Of a DNA stretch of 64,000 bases, positions 54,108 to 64,000 are shown piece after piece. The translations under genes and the position numbers were made by a program. Within the stretch, counting starts at the first letter, position 1, and the number at the start of each line of letters is the position of its first letter. The notes under the pieces were generated by a model. It made no database searches. It worked only from the letters and a program-made list of their open reading frames with translations, and was not told where the DNA came from. The DNA is taken from NCBI GenBank assembly GCA_021521415.1, contig JAIQDT010004976.1:1-64000 (forward strand). The letters run 5' to 3'. Origin of the DNA: Bidens hawaiensis (lineage: Eukaryota > Streptophyta > Magnoliopsida > Asterales > Asteraceae).

Positions 54108-55437
54108 TCTTAGAATTAAAAAATAAAATCGGTAAATTTCGAGACTCGTCATTTCTTCTGAATGAAATAATTGAGGTTAACCATTCGCATAAAAAGAAGG
54201 GTAAAGCTGGTTTAGGTTTTGTGGAGGTTCCTCCACCTTTCAAGGGTTATTACATGAGCACTCCCGATGTTGTTAAGCCAACTACATCTTCGGAAAAGCC
54301 CGTTGCTAATCCAAATAACAATGAAAATGTTGAGTCAATAAAACCAAAGACTCAAGAATCGGTGGTGCATATCAAGAGTAAGTCAGTCTTTACTGAGAAT
54401 GAACTCGATGATTCGATCGAGGAGTTGAACGAACCAGAGGAGATTGTGAAAAATAAGAATATTCCCTTCGACAATTATATCCTCTGTGAATCAGGAGAAT
54501 TCGAACAAGCAGTTTATGGTTCAAAATAATCGATCAATTCCTTGAACAAACCTAAGGTTCCTGTTAAAGTAAAGAAATCAGACAAACCACAAGTTTCTGA
54601 TGAGGATTTAACGAGATTTGGTAATCCTCAAAGCGAGACTGATGTAAACAAAACCCGAGTCTTTAAGTTAAAAGGTCTAACTAAAGTATTTTCGGCTAAA
54701 GAGGTTCCTTTGAATCTTTTGAAACCCGAAATGATCGAGAGTGTCTACAATGATGACACTTGCAAGATTACCAAACTTGAACAAGAGTTTCTTAAATTAA
54801 AATCATCTAATGTTCAGGCGAAACCAACTACTTTTACACCTAGAAAATTTGTAAAATCTTCAGGTTCGAAGAATTCTTAGAACACAACAAATCTTGAATT
54901 TTATAAAAATAAAAGGTATTAAAAGATAAGGTTTCAAACATGGTAACTCAGGACATTCCGAAGGTTGAAGTTGTTCAACCAAGGCCTGAGATCAAGACCT
55001 CTGTTACACAACCTAAAAGTTTGGACACACGATTGTGTTTAAATTTGGTGAAACAGGTCATATAGCGAAAAAGTGCAAGGCTAAGGTTGACAATACTAAA
55101 CCAATAACTAAAGTTCATACTTTGGTTGTTGACTTGAAACTACAACCTAAGGAATCTCATGTAGACGACTCCTTTATATTGTATTCGAACATTAACCCGA
55201 CGAAAGTGGTTGGGGTTGATGCTCCTAACGTATCCAACAAATTGGTTGACTTGGTTCAACTAATTTGCAAAAATACGGATTCGGGAGTGATTTAGGATGG
55301 TTACTTGAAGAAGAAAACCAAGAAACCAGTCACTTACTCTCAAGTGCCTCAATCATTTCCAAATTCAAGTGTTAAATTAATTTTTTTTCCGAAATTACCA
55401 AAAGGAGAGCCCAAGACTGGGGCTTGGGCTGCCTTTT
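54108..55437 (+). pseudogene. SIRE-C gag, C-terminal part (5' truncated, broken)
   Basis: It begins in the helical part of gag (LELKNKIGKFRDSSFLLNEI), matching SIRE-B gag near 34800. It continues with NELDDSIEELNEPEEIVKNK, a stop at 54527-54529, LLKPEMIESVYNDDTCKITK, a stop at 54878-54880, and the zinc knuckle remnant FKFGETGHIAKKC (about 55036), where one Cys has become Phe and a base is lost upstream. The end ETGAWAAF-type motif (TGAWAAFL, about 55410-55437) precedes the pol junction. The N-terminal gag and the leader are absent. Confidence 0.88.
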
Positions 55438-55458
55438 TAAACTAATCATTTACTTTGT

Positions 55459-58400
55459 GTGCAGAGTTCATCTAGGTTTATATCAGGTGATAAGTGGATA
55501 TTAGATAGCGGATGTTCTCGACATATTACCGGAAATCTCGATCTCCTCAACAACGTTAAAGACATTCAAGGGGAATATGTAGCTTTCACGAATAATCACG
55601 GGGGAATGATTATTAAGGATGGAGAAGTCTCAAACGAGAAAATTATGTTTGAGCTAGTTAATTATTGTGAGAAGGTAGAACACAATCTGTTGAGTGTTTC
55701 ACGGATTTGTAATAAAAAGTACACTACCATATTCACATATAAGGAATGTGTTATCCTTCAACCAGGATACACTATTCCTGAAGAAATGGTTTTCATGCGA
55801 TTTCCCAGATCGAATGATATTTATGTCCTCGACATGAGTACTAATTTAACAGTTTCACCTTCTGAAACTTTTTTTGTCTCAAAAGCAATAGAGAAAGACT
55901 CGATTTTATGGCATCGACGCATGGGATTCGTTAAATGAATCACCTGATTGTGAATGATCTGGTGGATAGTGTGTCTCTTAAGCATTTCAAGCTCAATGAC
56001 CATTACGTTGCCTACAAGAAGGGAAAACAGAAGAAGAAGTCACACCCGAGCAAATCGATTAAATCGATTGTAACTCCACTAGAACGACTTCATATGGATT
56101 TATTCGGTCAAGTGAATCGGGCTAGTATAGCGGGTGATTCCTATTGTCTAGTGGTTACCGACGACTTCTCTCGTTACTCATGTGTGTTATTTATGTGGTC
56201 TGAAGATCAGACACTAGTTTTGATTTAGAACCTTATCAATAAGATCGAATCACTTTACAAATTGAAACTAAGACGAATTCGAATTGATAATGGTACTGAA
56301 TTCAAACAATGAGTTGGACTTCTTCTGTATTCAACGTGGAATACATAGGGAATTCAGTGCACCGTATGGTCCTCAACAAAGCGGTGTGTCTGAACGGAAG
56401 AACCGAACATTGATCAAAGCAGCTAGGACGATGCTAGCAGATTCTAAGCTTCCCGTTCAATTCTGAAACAAGGCTGTGAATACTGCTTGTTACAAGCTTA
56501 ATCAAGTCCTAACGGTTAAGAGGTTCAAGAACACTAGTTATGAACTTCTGAATAACTAGAAGCCGAACTTAAAATATTTGGAACCATTCGGGTGTCCATG
56601 TACGATATTGTAGAAAGACGCCGTCAAATTCGATGAAAAGGCGTTTGAAGGTTATTTTCTTGGGTATAACTCTCCTAAAAAACGTGTCTTCAATTTTCTT
56701 CGGTGTGTGTATAAGAATGGTACCACGTTGATTGTTAAAGCTACACTACACCTCCAGCCGGCAAGGGACCTGATTGGATGTTTGATTATGAAGCGTTATT
56801 TAACTTGTTCACACCAGCTGTTGACGAAATATCTGAAGATTTAGTTCAAGCTTATTTGGAGGAACAATGTCTTCCAAAGCCAAGTTCTTCTATATATGAC
56901 GTGAACGAGATTCCTAATGTATCTGAAACATCAAATGATGGTTCTCAATCTTCCGATGAAGCTGAATTCGTCGATTCCTCTTCAGTTCCTTTGGATAAAG
57001 ATGAAGAAGTTCACGAGCCGATTCTAACTGAAGATGTGTCGTCGACTGTCTCTTTAGACACAGTCAAGGAAAATATCACTAATCTCGGTGATACTGTATC
57101 TGTTCGTGCAAATCCTTCTTTAAGGATTCACACAAATCATCCGCAGGAACAGATCATTAGTCATGTAAATGACGGTGTTAGAACTCGACACCAATTGACT
57201 AATGTATGTGATGAAGAAGCTGATTCTAGCGTATCTCCTACAGAAGACTCTGTGTTGTGTGCTTATGCGGATATACACACCACGGGTATACTGAACATTG
57301 CACAATAAACTTGCTTCTTTTCTCAGATCAAACTGACGAGTGTCACAATCGCACTCAAGGAGCCTTCTTGGGTAGAGGCTATGGAGGAGGAGCTGCAATA
57401 GTTTGTACGACTGGATGTATGGGATCTCATAGACTAACCCGACATAGTAAAACAGGCGATACCGACCAAATGGGTATATAAGTGCAAGAAAGATGACCGT
57501 GGAGTGATTGTGCGCAATAACGCACGATTGGTCGTACTTGGGTATAATCAGCAGGAAGGCATCGATTACACTGAAATGTACGCTCCAGTAGCACGACTGG
57601 AAGTGATACGCATCTTTTTAGCCTATGCAGCCTATAAGAACTTCAAGGTTTATCAAATAGATGTTAAATCCGCATTCTTGAACGGGGAAATTCAAGAGGA
57701 AATTTACGTGAAACAGCCTCCCGGCTTTGAAGACCCTGACTATCTAGAGCGTGTTTAGGCCGATTAAACAAAGCTATATATGGTCTACACCAGGCCCCAA
57801 GAGCCCGGTACAGCATGTTGGCTGACCATTATATCGATAGTGGCTTCAAACGGGGGACGGTTGATTGTACGTTTTTCTACAAGAATGATGGTGATGATCT
57901 GCTCCTCGTCCAGATATGTGTTGATGATATCATTTTTGGCTCAACAAACGACCAACTATGCAAGGAATTCGAGACTACGATGCAAACGAAATTTGAATTG
58001 AATTCGATGGGGGAGATGAGCTTCTTTTTGGGATTACAAGTTCACCAGTTTGAGACCGGGATCTTTATTCATCAGACGAAATACGTGAACAATGTCTTGA
58101 GCCGATTCAAGATATCTGCCAAAAAAATCCCTTCTACACTCTTCCCGTGGGACACAATTTGTCACCGGATGAATAGGAGGATACCGTAGATCCGACCCTA
58201 TATCGAGCTATGATTGGTTCACTTATGTATTTGACTGCATCTCGACCTGGCATTATGTTTGCTGCTTGTTTATGTGCCAGGTATGAATCAAGTCCCCAAG
58301 TGACACATATGGCGGCAGTTAAGAGTATCTTACATTATCATAGGGGAAATCCCTACATCGGGTTGTGGTACCCCAAGGACGATAATTTTGATTTGACTGC

Positions 58401-58878
58401 TTACACCGATTCCGACTACGGATGATGCAAGATCAACTTTAAGTCAATAACGGCGGATTATTAATTATTAGGAAACCGGCTTGTTTCCTGGCAGTGTAAG
58501 AAGCAGACAACAGTCTCTACTTCAACAACCGAAGCGGAGTATGTGGCGGCCTCGATTTGTTGTTCACAAGTACTCTAGATCCAGCAGCATCTGCGGCATT
58601 ACGATTTGAAGTTTCTTACTACACCAATTTATATTGATAATTATGCCGCTATTTCTATCACCAAAAACCCAGTTCAAAATTCAAACAGAAAGCATATTGA
58701 AATCCGTTATCACTTTATACGTGATTGCTTTGAAAAGAAATTAATTGACATTGAAAAAATTCATACGGATTTTCAAAAGGCTGACCTTTATACCAAGGCT
58801 TTTATCAAAACACGTTTTCAATATCTACTTGGTATAAATGGTTTAAAAACTTTGAATGGTGTTCAAAAGCTTGGTTAG
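55459..58878 (+). pseudogene. SIRE-C pol: protease, integrase, RT, RNase H (heavily broken)
   Basis: Protease: KWILDSGCSRHITGN (about 55490). A deletion removes the second His of the integrase zinc finger (WHRRMGFVK then stop, 55938), and HCVACKKGK has become HYVAYKKGK, so both Cys are lost. Integrase core: LHMDLFGQ, RIDNGTEF and SGVSERKNR, with stops near 56228 and 56466. RT fragments: [32 protein letters not shown] and [13 protein letters not shown] (the Tyr of YVDD is Cys). RNase H: YTDSDYG then a stop (58425), [12 protein letters not shown] near 58525, and the end [20 protein letters not shown] (58690). It stops at 58876-58878. More decayed than copy B; the order is the same. Confidence 0.92.
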
Positions 58879-59284
58879 ATCACTTTTATTTTCTTTTTTG
58901 TGTTTTTATTTTCTATTTGTAGGTTTTAGGGGGAGAAAATATAAAAATACAAATTCTCCTCAAAATGAGTTCTTTAGCAAAAAGGTAAAATCATTGACAT
59001 GATTGATCGATGTACATGAATAAATTAGATTAAAAAATACGTAAGGCCAGCAATATGATATGCAATGATAGGTTTGACAGACTAATTAGGAACTGATAAG
59101 ATATAAATATAAAGAACGACGAATCTAGTGGAATAACATCTTGACGTTTGATGCTATATGTGATTAAATAAAATCAAAAAGTTGAAAAGATTACTGTATG
59201 TACATGCATTCATTTTTGAAGAAAATTCTACTTTATTTTTCTTTAATTTTGCAAAAAAATTCAACTTGATTTTTTCTTTATTTT

Positions 59285-59545
59285 TATTCAATTATTGGAC
59301 CCTCTCCAGCGCAATAAGATTATCCGACCTGAGGATTAATATTTGGATATTCTGCTTTATTTTTCTTGGTGTTTCGTATAAAATCTTGGACTTTCTTCGC
59401 GTGGTAATACGGTATTATCCGAATTGGGAGTTAAGATTTTATACCACTTCTGCTTATTTTTTATCTTTTTATTTTGTTAAAATGGAACCTCATATGCGTG
59501 TAGTAATACGGATCATAAGGGAAAATTTTAACTTTCTGCTTTATT
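59285..59545 (+). repeat. Three successive stem-loops after SIRE-C pol
   Basis: Stem 2 is the strongest: GTATAAAATCTT (59376-59387) pairs perfectly with AAGATTTTATAC (59433-59444), two pairs longer than in copy B. Stem 1 (ATTATTGGACCCTC near 59293 with GAGGATTAATATTT near 59331) has some mismatches. Stem 3 surrounds GCGTGTAGTAATACGGATC (near 59500). Confidence 0.72.
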
Positions 59546-60209
59546 TTTACTTTATTATTTTTGCATGAGTCACAGTTAATCCAATTTTAAAAGTCAAGGA
59601 AAACGTACATGTGACTATTCATTGTATAAGAGATAGACATGTTGTATCTGATAGGGGGGGTGCACATAAGGTTTGTGCTTAATTGAACCTAAATAAATAT
59701 CGTAAAGTTTTCGGAAAGTCTGTTTATAGTTTAAGAGGATAACTATATCAGCAACCATTGTTGGTTACGTGTACAATAATATCGAAATTGAAGTGTTTCT
59801 TAGAGATGTCTTTGTCAATATGATTCCCTGCTCGAACTCACAAAAACATGTACTTCATTAATAGATGTTAATTTTTACTACTTTACATTTACTGCATTCC
59901 AATTTTTGTTTGAAAATTTTTAAATCCAAAAAGATTTTATTTTTTCTTCTTTATTTTTGATTTACTGAGCTGGCGAATAATTCAAAACAAAAAGAAAAGA
60001 ATTCACCCCAGTTTAAGATAATTCGTGCTTAACATATGTTTTTAAAGTAAATCCGTTTAAGTTAATCATTTCCGATCAACTATTGATGTGGTTTAATGTA
60101 AATTTTATTATTATATTTAATTAAAACCCTAATTGGAATTAATTGATTATTTAATTTATTTAAAACCCAAAATGGGAATTAAATGATTATTTAAATAATT
60201 GAATGAGTT

Positions 60210-61310
60210 TATTGCTCATTCGTTAACGTATCTAGTGATTCGTTATAATAGTATTAGCGAATGACTAGTCATTCGTTCAAATCCATAAAGTTTGGACACA
60301 TTCGTTATTGAATGCACATTCTCTTCCACTGATATTACGAATGGGAAGTTATTCGTATACTATTCTAACGAATGAACTTGTTAATGTATCATTCGTTAAA
60401 TATTCAACGAATGTGAGGATTATTCGTTAAAATTTTAACGAATGTGACTCTTTTGTTTGAATTTTTAATGAATAACGGGTTTAAGTTAACGAATGGGGTC
60501 ATCGTTATTTAAAAATTTGATGAATCACCTCTTTTCATGTGCAATTATTGGGGGGTGTTTATAATCCCCAGGTGACAAATGGAAACACCATTCATCCAAA
60601 CACTATTTCATCCAAATACTAAGCGTACTCTTGCCAAAATTTCTTAAAAATCCCATACTCAATATTAGTCCAATTAACTATTGGAGTGTTCATTTACAAG
60701 TAATGGCGAGTTTGATGATGCAAAGATACTGCAATATAATCATTGTTTTGGGATTTAATTGTTGATTTAATAAACCGATATGAATGGACTGTTAACTAAT
60801 CAATTGCTTAGGGTTTATGATAAGATTTTTGATATCTGGTCTTCTGTTAATGGATTAAACGCATTTCTGACTTAGTTGATTAGGTTTAATTGATGATTTT
60901 GATCTGAGTCAATTGATAATTTGATGAAGCTCATCGGTTTTTGACTTTTGATAGTCAGGATTCTTTGGACTTTGACTCTTAACTGTCAAAATTAACTTAA
61001 TCATCTCTGATTCGTTATAGTTTAACGAAAAACCAAGTCATTCGCTAGCTTAGCGAATGTGGTTATTCGTTTGGATAATGAATGACTTTCTTTCGTTTTT
61101 CATAATGATTAAGGGTGTTGATTTGTTATAGTAACGAATATATGGTTAAGGTAACAAATAGATTTATTTGTTAATGTAACGAATGGACTTATTCGTTAGG
61201 ATTGAGGAATTAGGTTTATTCGTTAGGATTAACGAATCTGGTTGATTCGTTAAAGTAATCTCATACGAATGAGATCATTCGTATAGTTAATTCTAACGAA
61301 TGAATAGTCA
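60210..61310. repeat. ATTCGTTA/TAACGAAT palindromic hairpin array, SIRE-C spacer
   Basis: Two clusters, about 60210-60500 and 61000-61310. They include a perfect 22-bp palindrome at 60422-60443 with arms ATTCGTTAAAA and TTTTAACGAAT, and GCGAATGACTAGTCATTCG-type pairs near 60256. Many units carry single changes compared with copy B. Confidence 0.9.
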
Positions 61311-61373
61311 TTCATTAAATCAGAAAATATTATTGTTTATTATTTTAATTATAATGTTTTTGTTTTTAACAGC

Positions 61374-62196
61374 ATGGCTGACGAGAATGTGCCTAATCCT
61401 GAACAACAACCTGAGGTTGTTCCAGAACAATAACCAGAAGCTGAAGCTCACGTTCAAGAAGCTATACAAGAAGAGGTTGCCCCTGTATTGCTACCATGGG
61501 ATAAGAATCACAATATATGAGCTTTCTTACAAGACAACTTCAAGGGTACACCGGTGTTCAGGGGAATCATCAACTTCGTATTACGATCAAGGATCTACAA
61601 GGAGATATCCACAAATACTTTGGTCTACCAAAGTATTATCCGTGCTTTCTAGAATACTGCTCGTTTTGATGAAAGGGAACACCGGATTGAGGCTACTGTT
61701 CAAGACAAGAAGGTAGTTGTGGATGTTGTAGTTATTCGGGACGTATTGGGATTTCGTGATACGATCGATGACCAGTGTGAGTTTGATAGGGGGTTGATTC
61801 GTGGGTTGTTTAGCAGGATACGGTATAAGGGGATCTTGGATCGATCTAAGTGCAACAAGGTGAACTTGTGCCAACAGTACAAGTATTTGTTACACGTCTT
61901 AATACATTGCCTTGGAGGAAGAAAGGTGGATATGATGAATGCCAGGTTATGTTGAAATTGGTATTTGCTGCTTTAGTATAGAACAAACCATTCAATTTCT
62001 CTGAATTGGTTTTCTATCATCTGAAGGAAAATTTCACAAGTCAGCACAAGTTTCAAATGTATCCGAGGTTCTTGCAGCTGATTATCGATGATTTGCAGCT
62101 GACATTATTTAATGATCTAACGAATCTGGATGGTTTGATGAAGTTGGAGCATATGAATGTAGAGACTATGAGGCCGTTACATATGTACAGGTGTCA
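61374..62196 (+). pseudogene. SIRE-C ORF2, N-terminal half plus beginning of C-half (broken)
   Basis: ATG 61374 begins ADENVPNPEQQPEVV. TAA near 61431 and TGA near 61518 interrupt, then FKGTPVFRGIINFVLRSRIY, STNTLVYQSIIRAF-stop, VVIRDVLGFRDTIDDQCEFD and KYLLHVLIHCLGGRK. Unlike copy B this copy runs through the site where LTR1 cut copy B: a GGYDECQ-like remnant, KPFNFSELVFYHLKENFTSQ (frame from about 61984), MYPRFLQLIIDDLQ and MKLEHMNVETMRP. At about 62196 the frame leaves ORF2 homology and a TAA follows (62204-62206). It shows that ORF2 is one continuous gene in the family. Function unknown. Confidence 0.85.
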
Positions 62197-62517
62197 GGAC
62201 CGTTAATCTGGTGTAAATCTAAGAAGGTTGACAAGAACACACAGATCTAATAACCCAAAGGCCTATTGAATATCCTGGCGGAATCAGGATATTCAACGGA
62301 TTTGAACGAAGGTGTGATGTAATGACGAACGAAACAATAAGATAACATTCAGTAAGAACAGATTCAAAGACAAAGATTCACTGTATTAAATGTATCATTC
62401 AATGAAACAGTAAACGGAATGTCTAGGGTTTCGTGACGGCGGCGGCGGTACGAGGAAACAAAGATAATATTCTTTGGAATTTTTGTGCCCTCGTATTGCC
62501 TGCGTTACCAGTGTCGT
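62193..62517 (+). mobile_element. Unclassified LTR or insertion fragment
   Basis: ORF2 homology ends at TACAGGTGTCAG and the new sequence begins TGTCAGGACCGTTAATCTGG, an LTR-like start. It contains a 12-bp inverted repeat, TTGAATATCCTG (62266-62277) and CAGGATATTCAA (62285-62296), and a GGC-rich patch GACGGCGGCGGCGGTACG (62434-62451). It is cut at 62518 by an Athila LTR. No coding sequence is supported. Confidence 0.4.
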
Positions 62518-64000
62518 TGATGTGTTGTAAAACACACTTGCTTTTCGCGCCTTTTATCTACGTTATTGTATTTTATTTCATGTATTTTAACTTGCTTTAT
62601 ATAGGTTTTACATAGTTTTAACTATCTTGTTGGTTTTGGGTGAAAGAAAGAAAGAAACCGGACTTTTCGAGGAGCTTACGGGTCTTTTACGCATATGATT
62701 TGAAGACAAAGCTCAAGGCCCGGCCTGGTTACACATTGGAAAAGCCCAAGCCTACATTATAATATAATATATAAAAAAAGAAAAAAACCCTAAGGCAGGC
62801 AGCATCTACAATCGGCAGCAGGCAGGAGGAACCAAGGAAGAAAAATCTTTTTTCGGCTTAGGGTTTGGAGGTTGTGGCGGCTTAGGAAGGAAGACGTAGT
62901 CAAGAGCAAGCCTCGGGATCATGTCTCGTCAGTTTTATAGCTAAGAGCAGCCCCGGAATACATACATATCCTTTCTTTATTAACATTGTTCATCATCTTT
63001 ATTGTACTTGCTAAATTGATACATAGTTTTGCAATTACTTGAAAGATTGACTTGTTATTGATTAGTATTGATTGTTGAATGATTTTTGAGATGAGTGGAA
63101 TGAAGTATAAGATGATTTTATTGAGTATTTTCTGCTGTCCAAAAAGTATGCTAGGCTAATCTTGTCGGTTCTACCTAGGAATGAAGATTATTATCAGTGT
63201 TTGATGAGTTTGTTGGATTGTTTGATTGATAGATGTTAATTGTTATTGTAAAGTTTGATTTAGACATGAAATAGGTTGTGTTTAGTGGCTGGAAATTATA
63301 TCAATTTTATTGCTTAAACCCCCTTGCGTTGGTTGATTAGTTTTGTGTTGATTGATCGGTGCATTGTTTGATTCTAGACTTTGTATTTAGGGTTTGTTTG
63401 TGGTAGGTAAAACCGTAGGGTTTTGTTGCGTGATTATTTGGTTAAATTACAGCGGTTAGGCACCTTCTTAGAGACCGAGAGGTGATAAGAAGTTAGGGTT
63501 GTCTCATTGCCTTTGCATGCTAGAATAAGGATTGCGCGAGAGCGAGTTCGTTTCTTCTCAGGTTTAGTTGTTTTGAGCGACTAGTTGATCTATTGTGGTT
63601 TAAGTTGAATTGTTCCTCTATCCTTGGTTGTGTCGTATTCATTGCCATTAGGGTCAAGTGATGGTGAGACCGAGAGGTGAGTCAGCATTAGAACACGTTA
63701 ACAATTGTTTCCCAGTTTGGTCGTTTTAGCCGGTTAAGAATAGTTAAGGTTTATTAAGTGAGACCGAGAGGTGATCCAGTGAGCCCGATCGATCCTTAGT
63801 CGTGTCATCTTTAGGGACCGGTGTCTAGATATCATCCAATCCATTTACTTGTTAGGCCTCCAATTTGATTCAAACCTAGGTAGACGTTTTTTCTCCATCC
63901 GAAGTTAACACAGTTAGTTCCCCGTTAAGTTTTCTATTTTTGGTAACTTTTTTAGTTAGTCCAATTAGTCAGTTAAGTAATTAAAAATCAATTAAATATT
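62518..64000 (+). mobile_element. Athila LTR, first ~1,480 bp (runs off the window)
   Basis: It starts TGATGTGTTGTAAAACACAC and aligns with the LTR at 4260-5919 throughout, for example GAAAGAAAGAAACCG (62641 and 4383) and CCTTTGCATGCTAGAATAAG (63509 and 5224). The left flank is the fragment at 62193 with no polypurine tract, so this is a 5' LTR or solo LTR of another insertion, not the partner of the 3' LTR at 4260. About 180 bp lie beyond the window. Confidence 0.88.

Larger units (their letters stand above)
58879..61373 (+). other. SIRE-C spacer between pol and ORF2
   Basis: Colinear with 39572-42149: TTTTAGGGGGAGAAAATATA at 58925, the three stem-loops at 59285-59545, GTGCTTAATTGAACC near 59677, ATTCGTTA arrays at 60210-60500 and 61000-61310, and a pyrimidine-rich end with AACAG before the ORF2 start. 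The open stretch at 59182-59568 lies on the stem-loops and is not a gene. Confidence 0.85.

Noticed and set aside
59182..59568. 128-codon open frame after SIRE-C pol (and its shorter counterpart at 39982-40188)
   Set aside because: It lies over the three stem-loops and T-rich sequence; length and frame are not conserved between the two copies.
42150..62196. ORF2 as a true viral envelope gene
   Set aside because: Position is env-like but no signal peptide, membrane span or cleavage site is visible; basic and disordered regions argue against it.
4260..64000. The two Athila LTRs as a pair bounding one giant element
   Set aside because: The left LTR follows pol and a polypurine tract (a 3' LTR) and the right one has no polypurine tract before it; everything between belongs to other elements, so they are separate insertions.
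1..64000. tRNA, rRNA or other structural RNA genes
   Set aside because: The only tRNA-like sequences seen are the 12-base primer sites TGGTATCAGAGC; no cloverleaf or rRNA segment was recognised by eye.

Overview
This 64 kb window is plant nuclear DNA built almost entirely from nested, decayed retrotransposons. I found no intact host gene, rRNA, tRNA or CRISPR array. The evidence for a plant is the element set: Ty1/copia elements of the SIRE/Maximus type with an extra 3' ORF and a tRNA-iMet primer site (TGGTATCAGAGC), Ty3/gypsy Athila and chromovirus-like elements, and a plant L1-type LINE. The extra ORF (conserved blocks such as MYPRFLQMMINEL, KPFNFSELVYYHL and HNICAYLE) has the layout I associate with SIRE-like elements of Asteraceae, so a composite-family genome is my best guess. 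That attribution comes from memory of the family, not from a search.

Layout. (1) 1-5919: 3' part of an Athila element: broken pol, long 3' UTR, complete 1,660-bp LTR. (2) 5920-9250: AT-rich remnants, a short WG/GW-repeat pseudogene fragment and a copia LTR piece. (3) 9109-18619, minus strand: SIRE copy A (pol end, 3' UTR, diverged ORF2, LTR start), with a 2.2-kb gypsy solo LTR at 15128-17323. (4) 18621-23464, minus: a gypsy element reduced to gag plus a 2.2-kb 3' LTR with a minisatellite. (5) 23465-28016, plus: 3' half of a chromovirus-like gypsy and its complete LTR. (6) 28042-45069, plus: SIRE copy B in circularly permuted order (ORF2 C-half, LTR, PBS, gag, pol, UTR, ORF2 N-half), then a non-autonomous element with another SIRE-type LTR. 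(7) 45069-53762, minus: a second gypsy copy of the region-5 family, its gag split by a 3.6-kb LINE with an 11-bp target duplication, plus two LTR fragments. (8) 53763-62196: a small reversed copia fragment, then SIRE copy C (gag, pol, UTR, ORF2). (9) 62193-64000: an unknown LTR fragment cut by the start of another Athila LTR, which runs off the window.

Every coding region seen here carries stops, frameshifts or lost catalytic residues, so the genes no longer cooperate. Intact members of each family would code for capsid, protease, integrase and reverse transcriptase/RNase H.

The most unusual signal is non-coding. The SIRE LTRs, leaders and pol-ORF2 spacers are packed with short palindromic words: ATTCGTTA/TAACGAAT hairpins in copies B and C, TTATGTGCCG/CGGCACATAA words in copy A, and a related inverted repeat near 8.48 kb. 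Copies B and C also share three successive stem-loops after pol, and all three copies have a splice-acceptor-like sequence at the ORF2 start.
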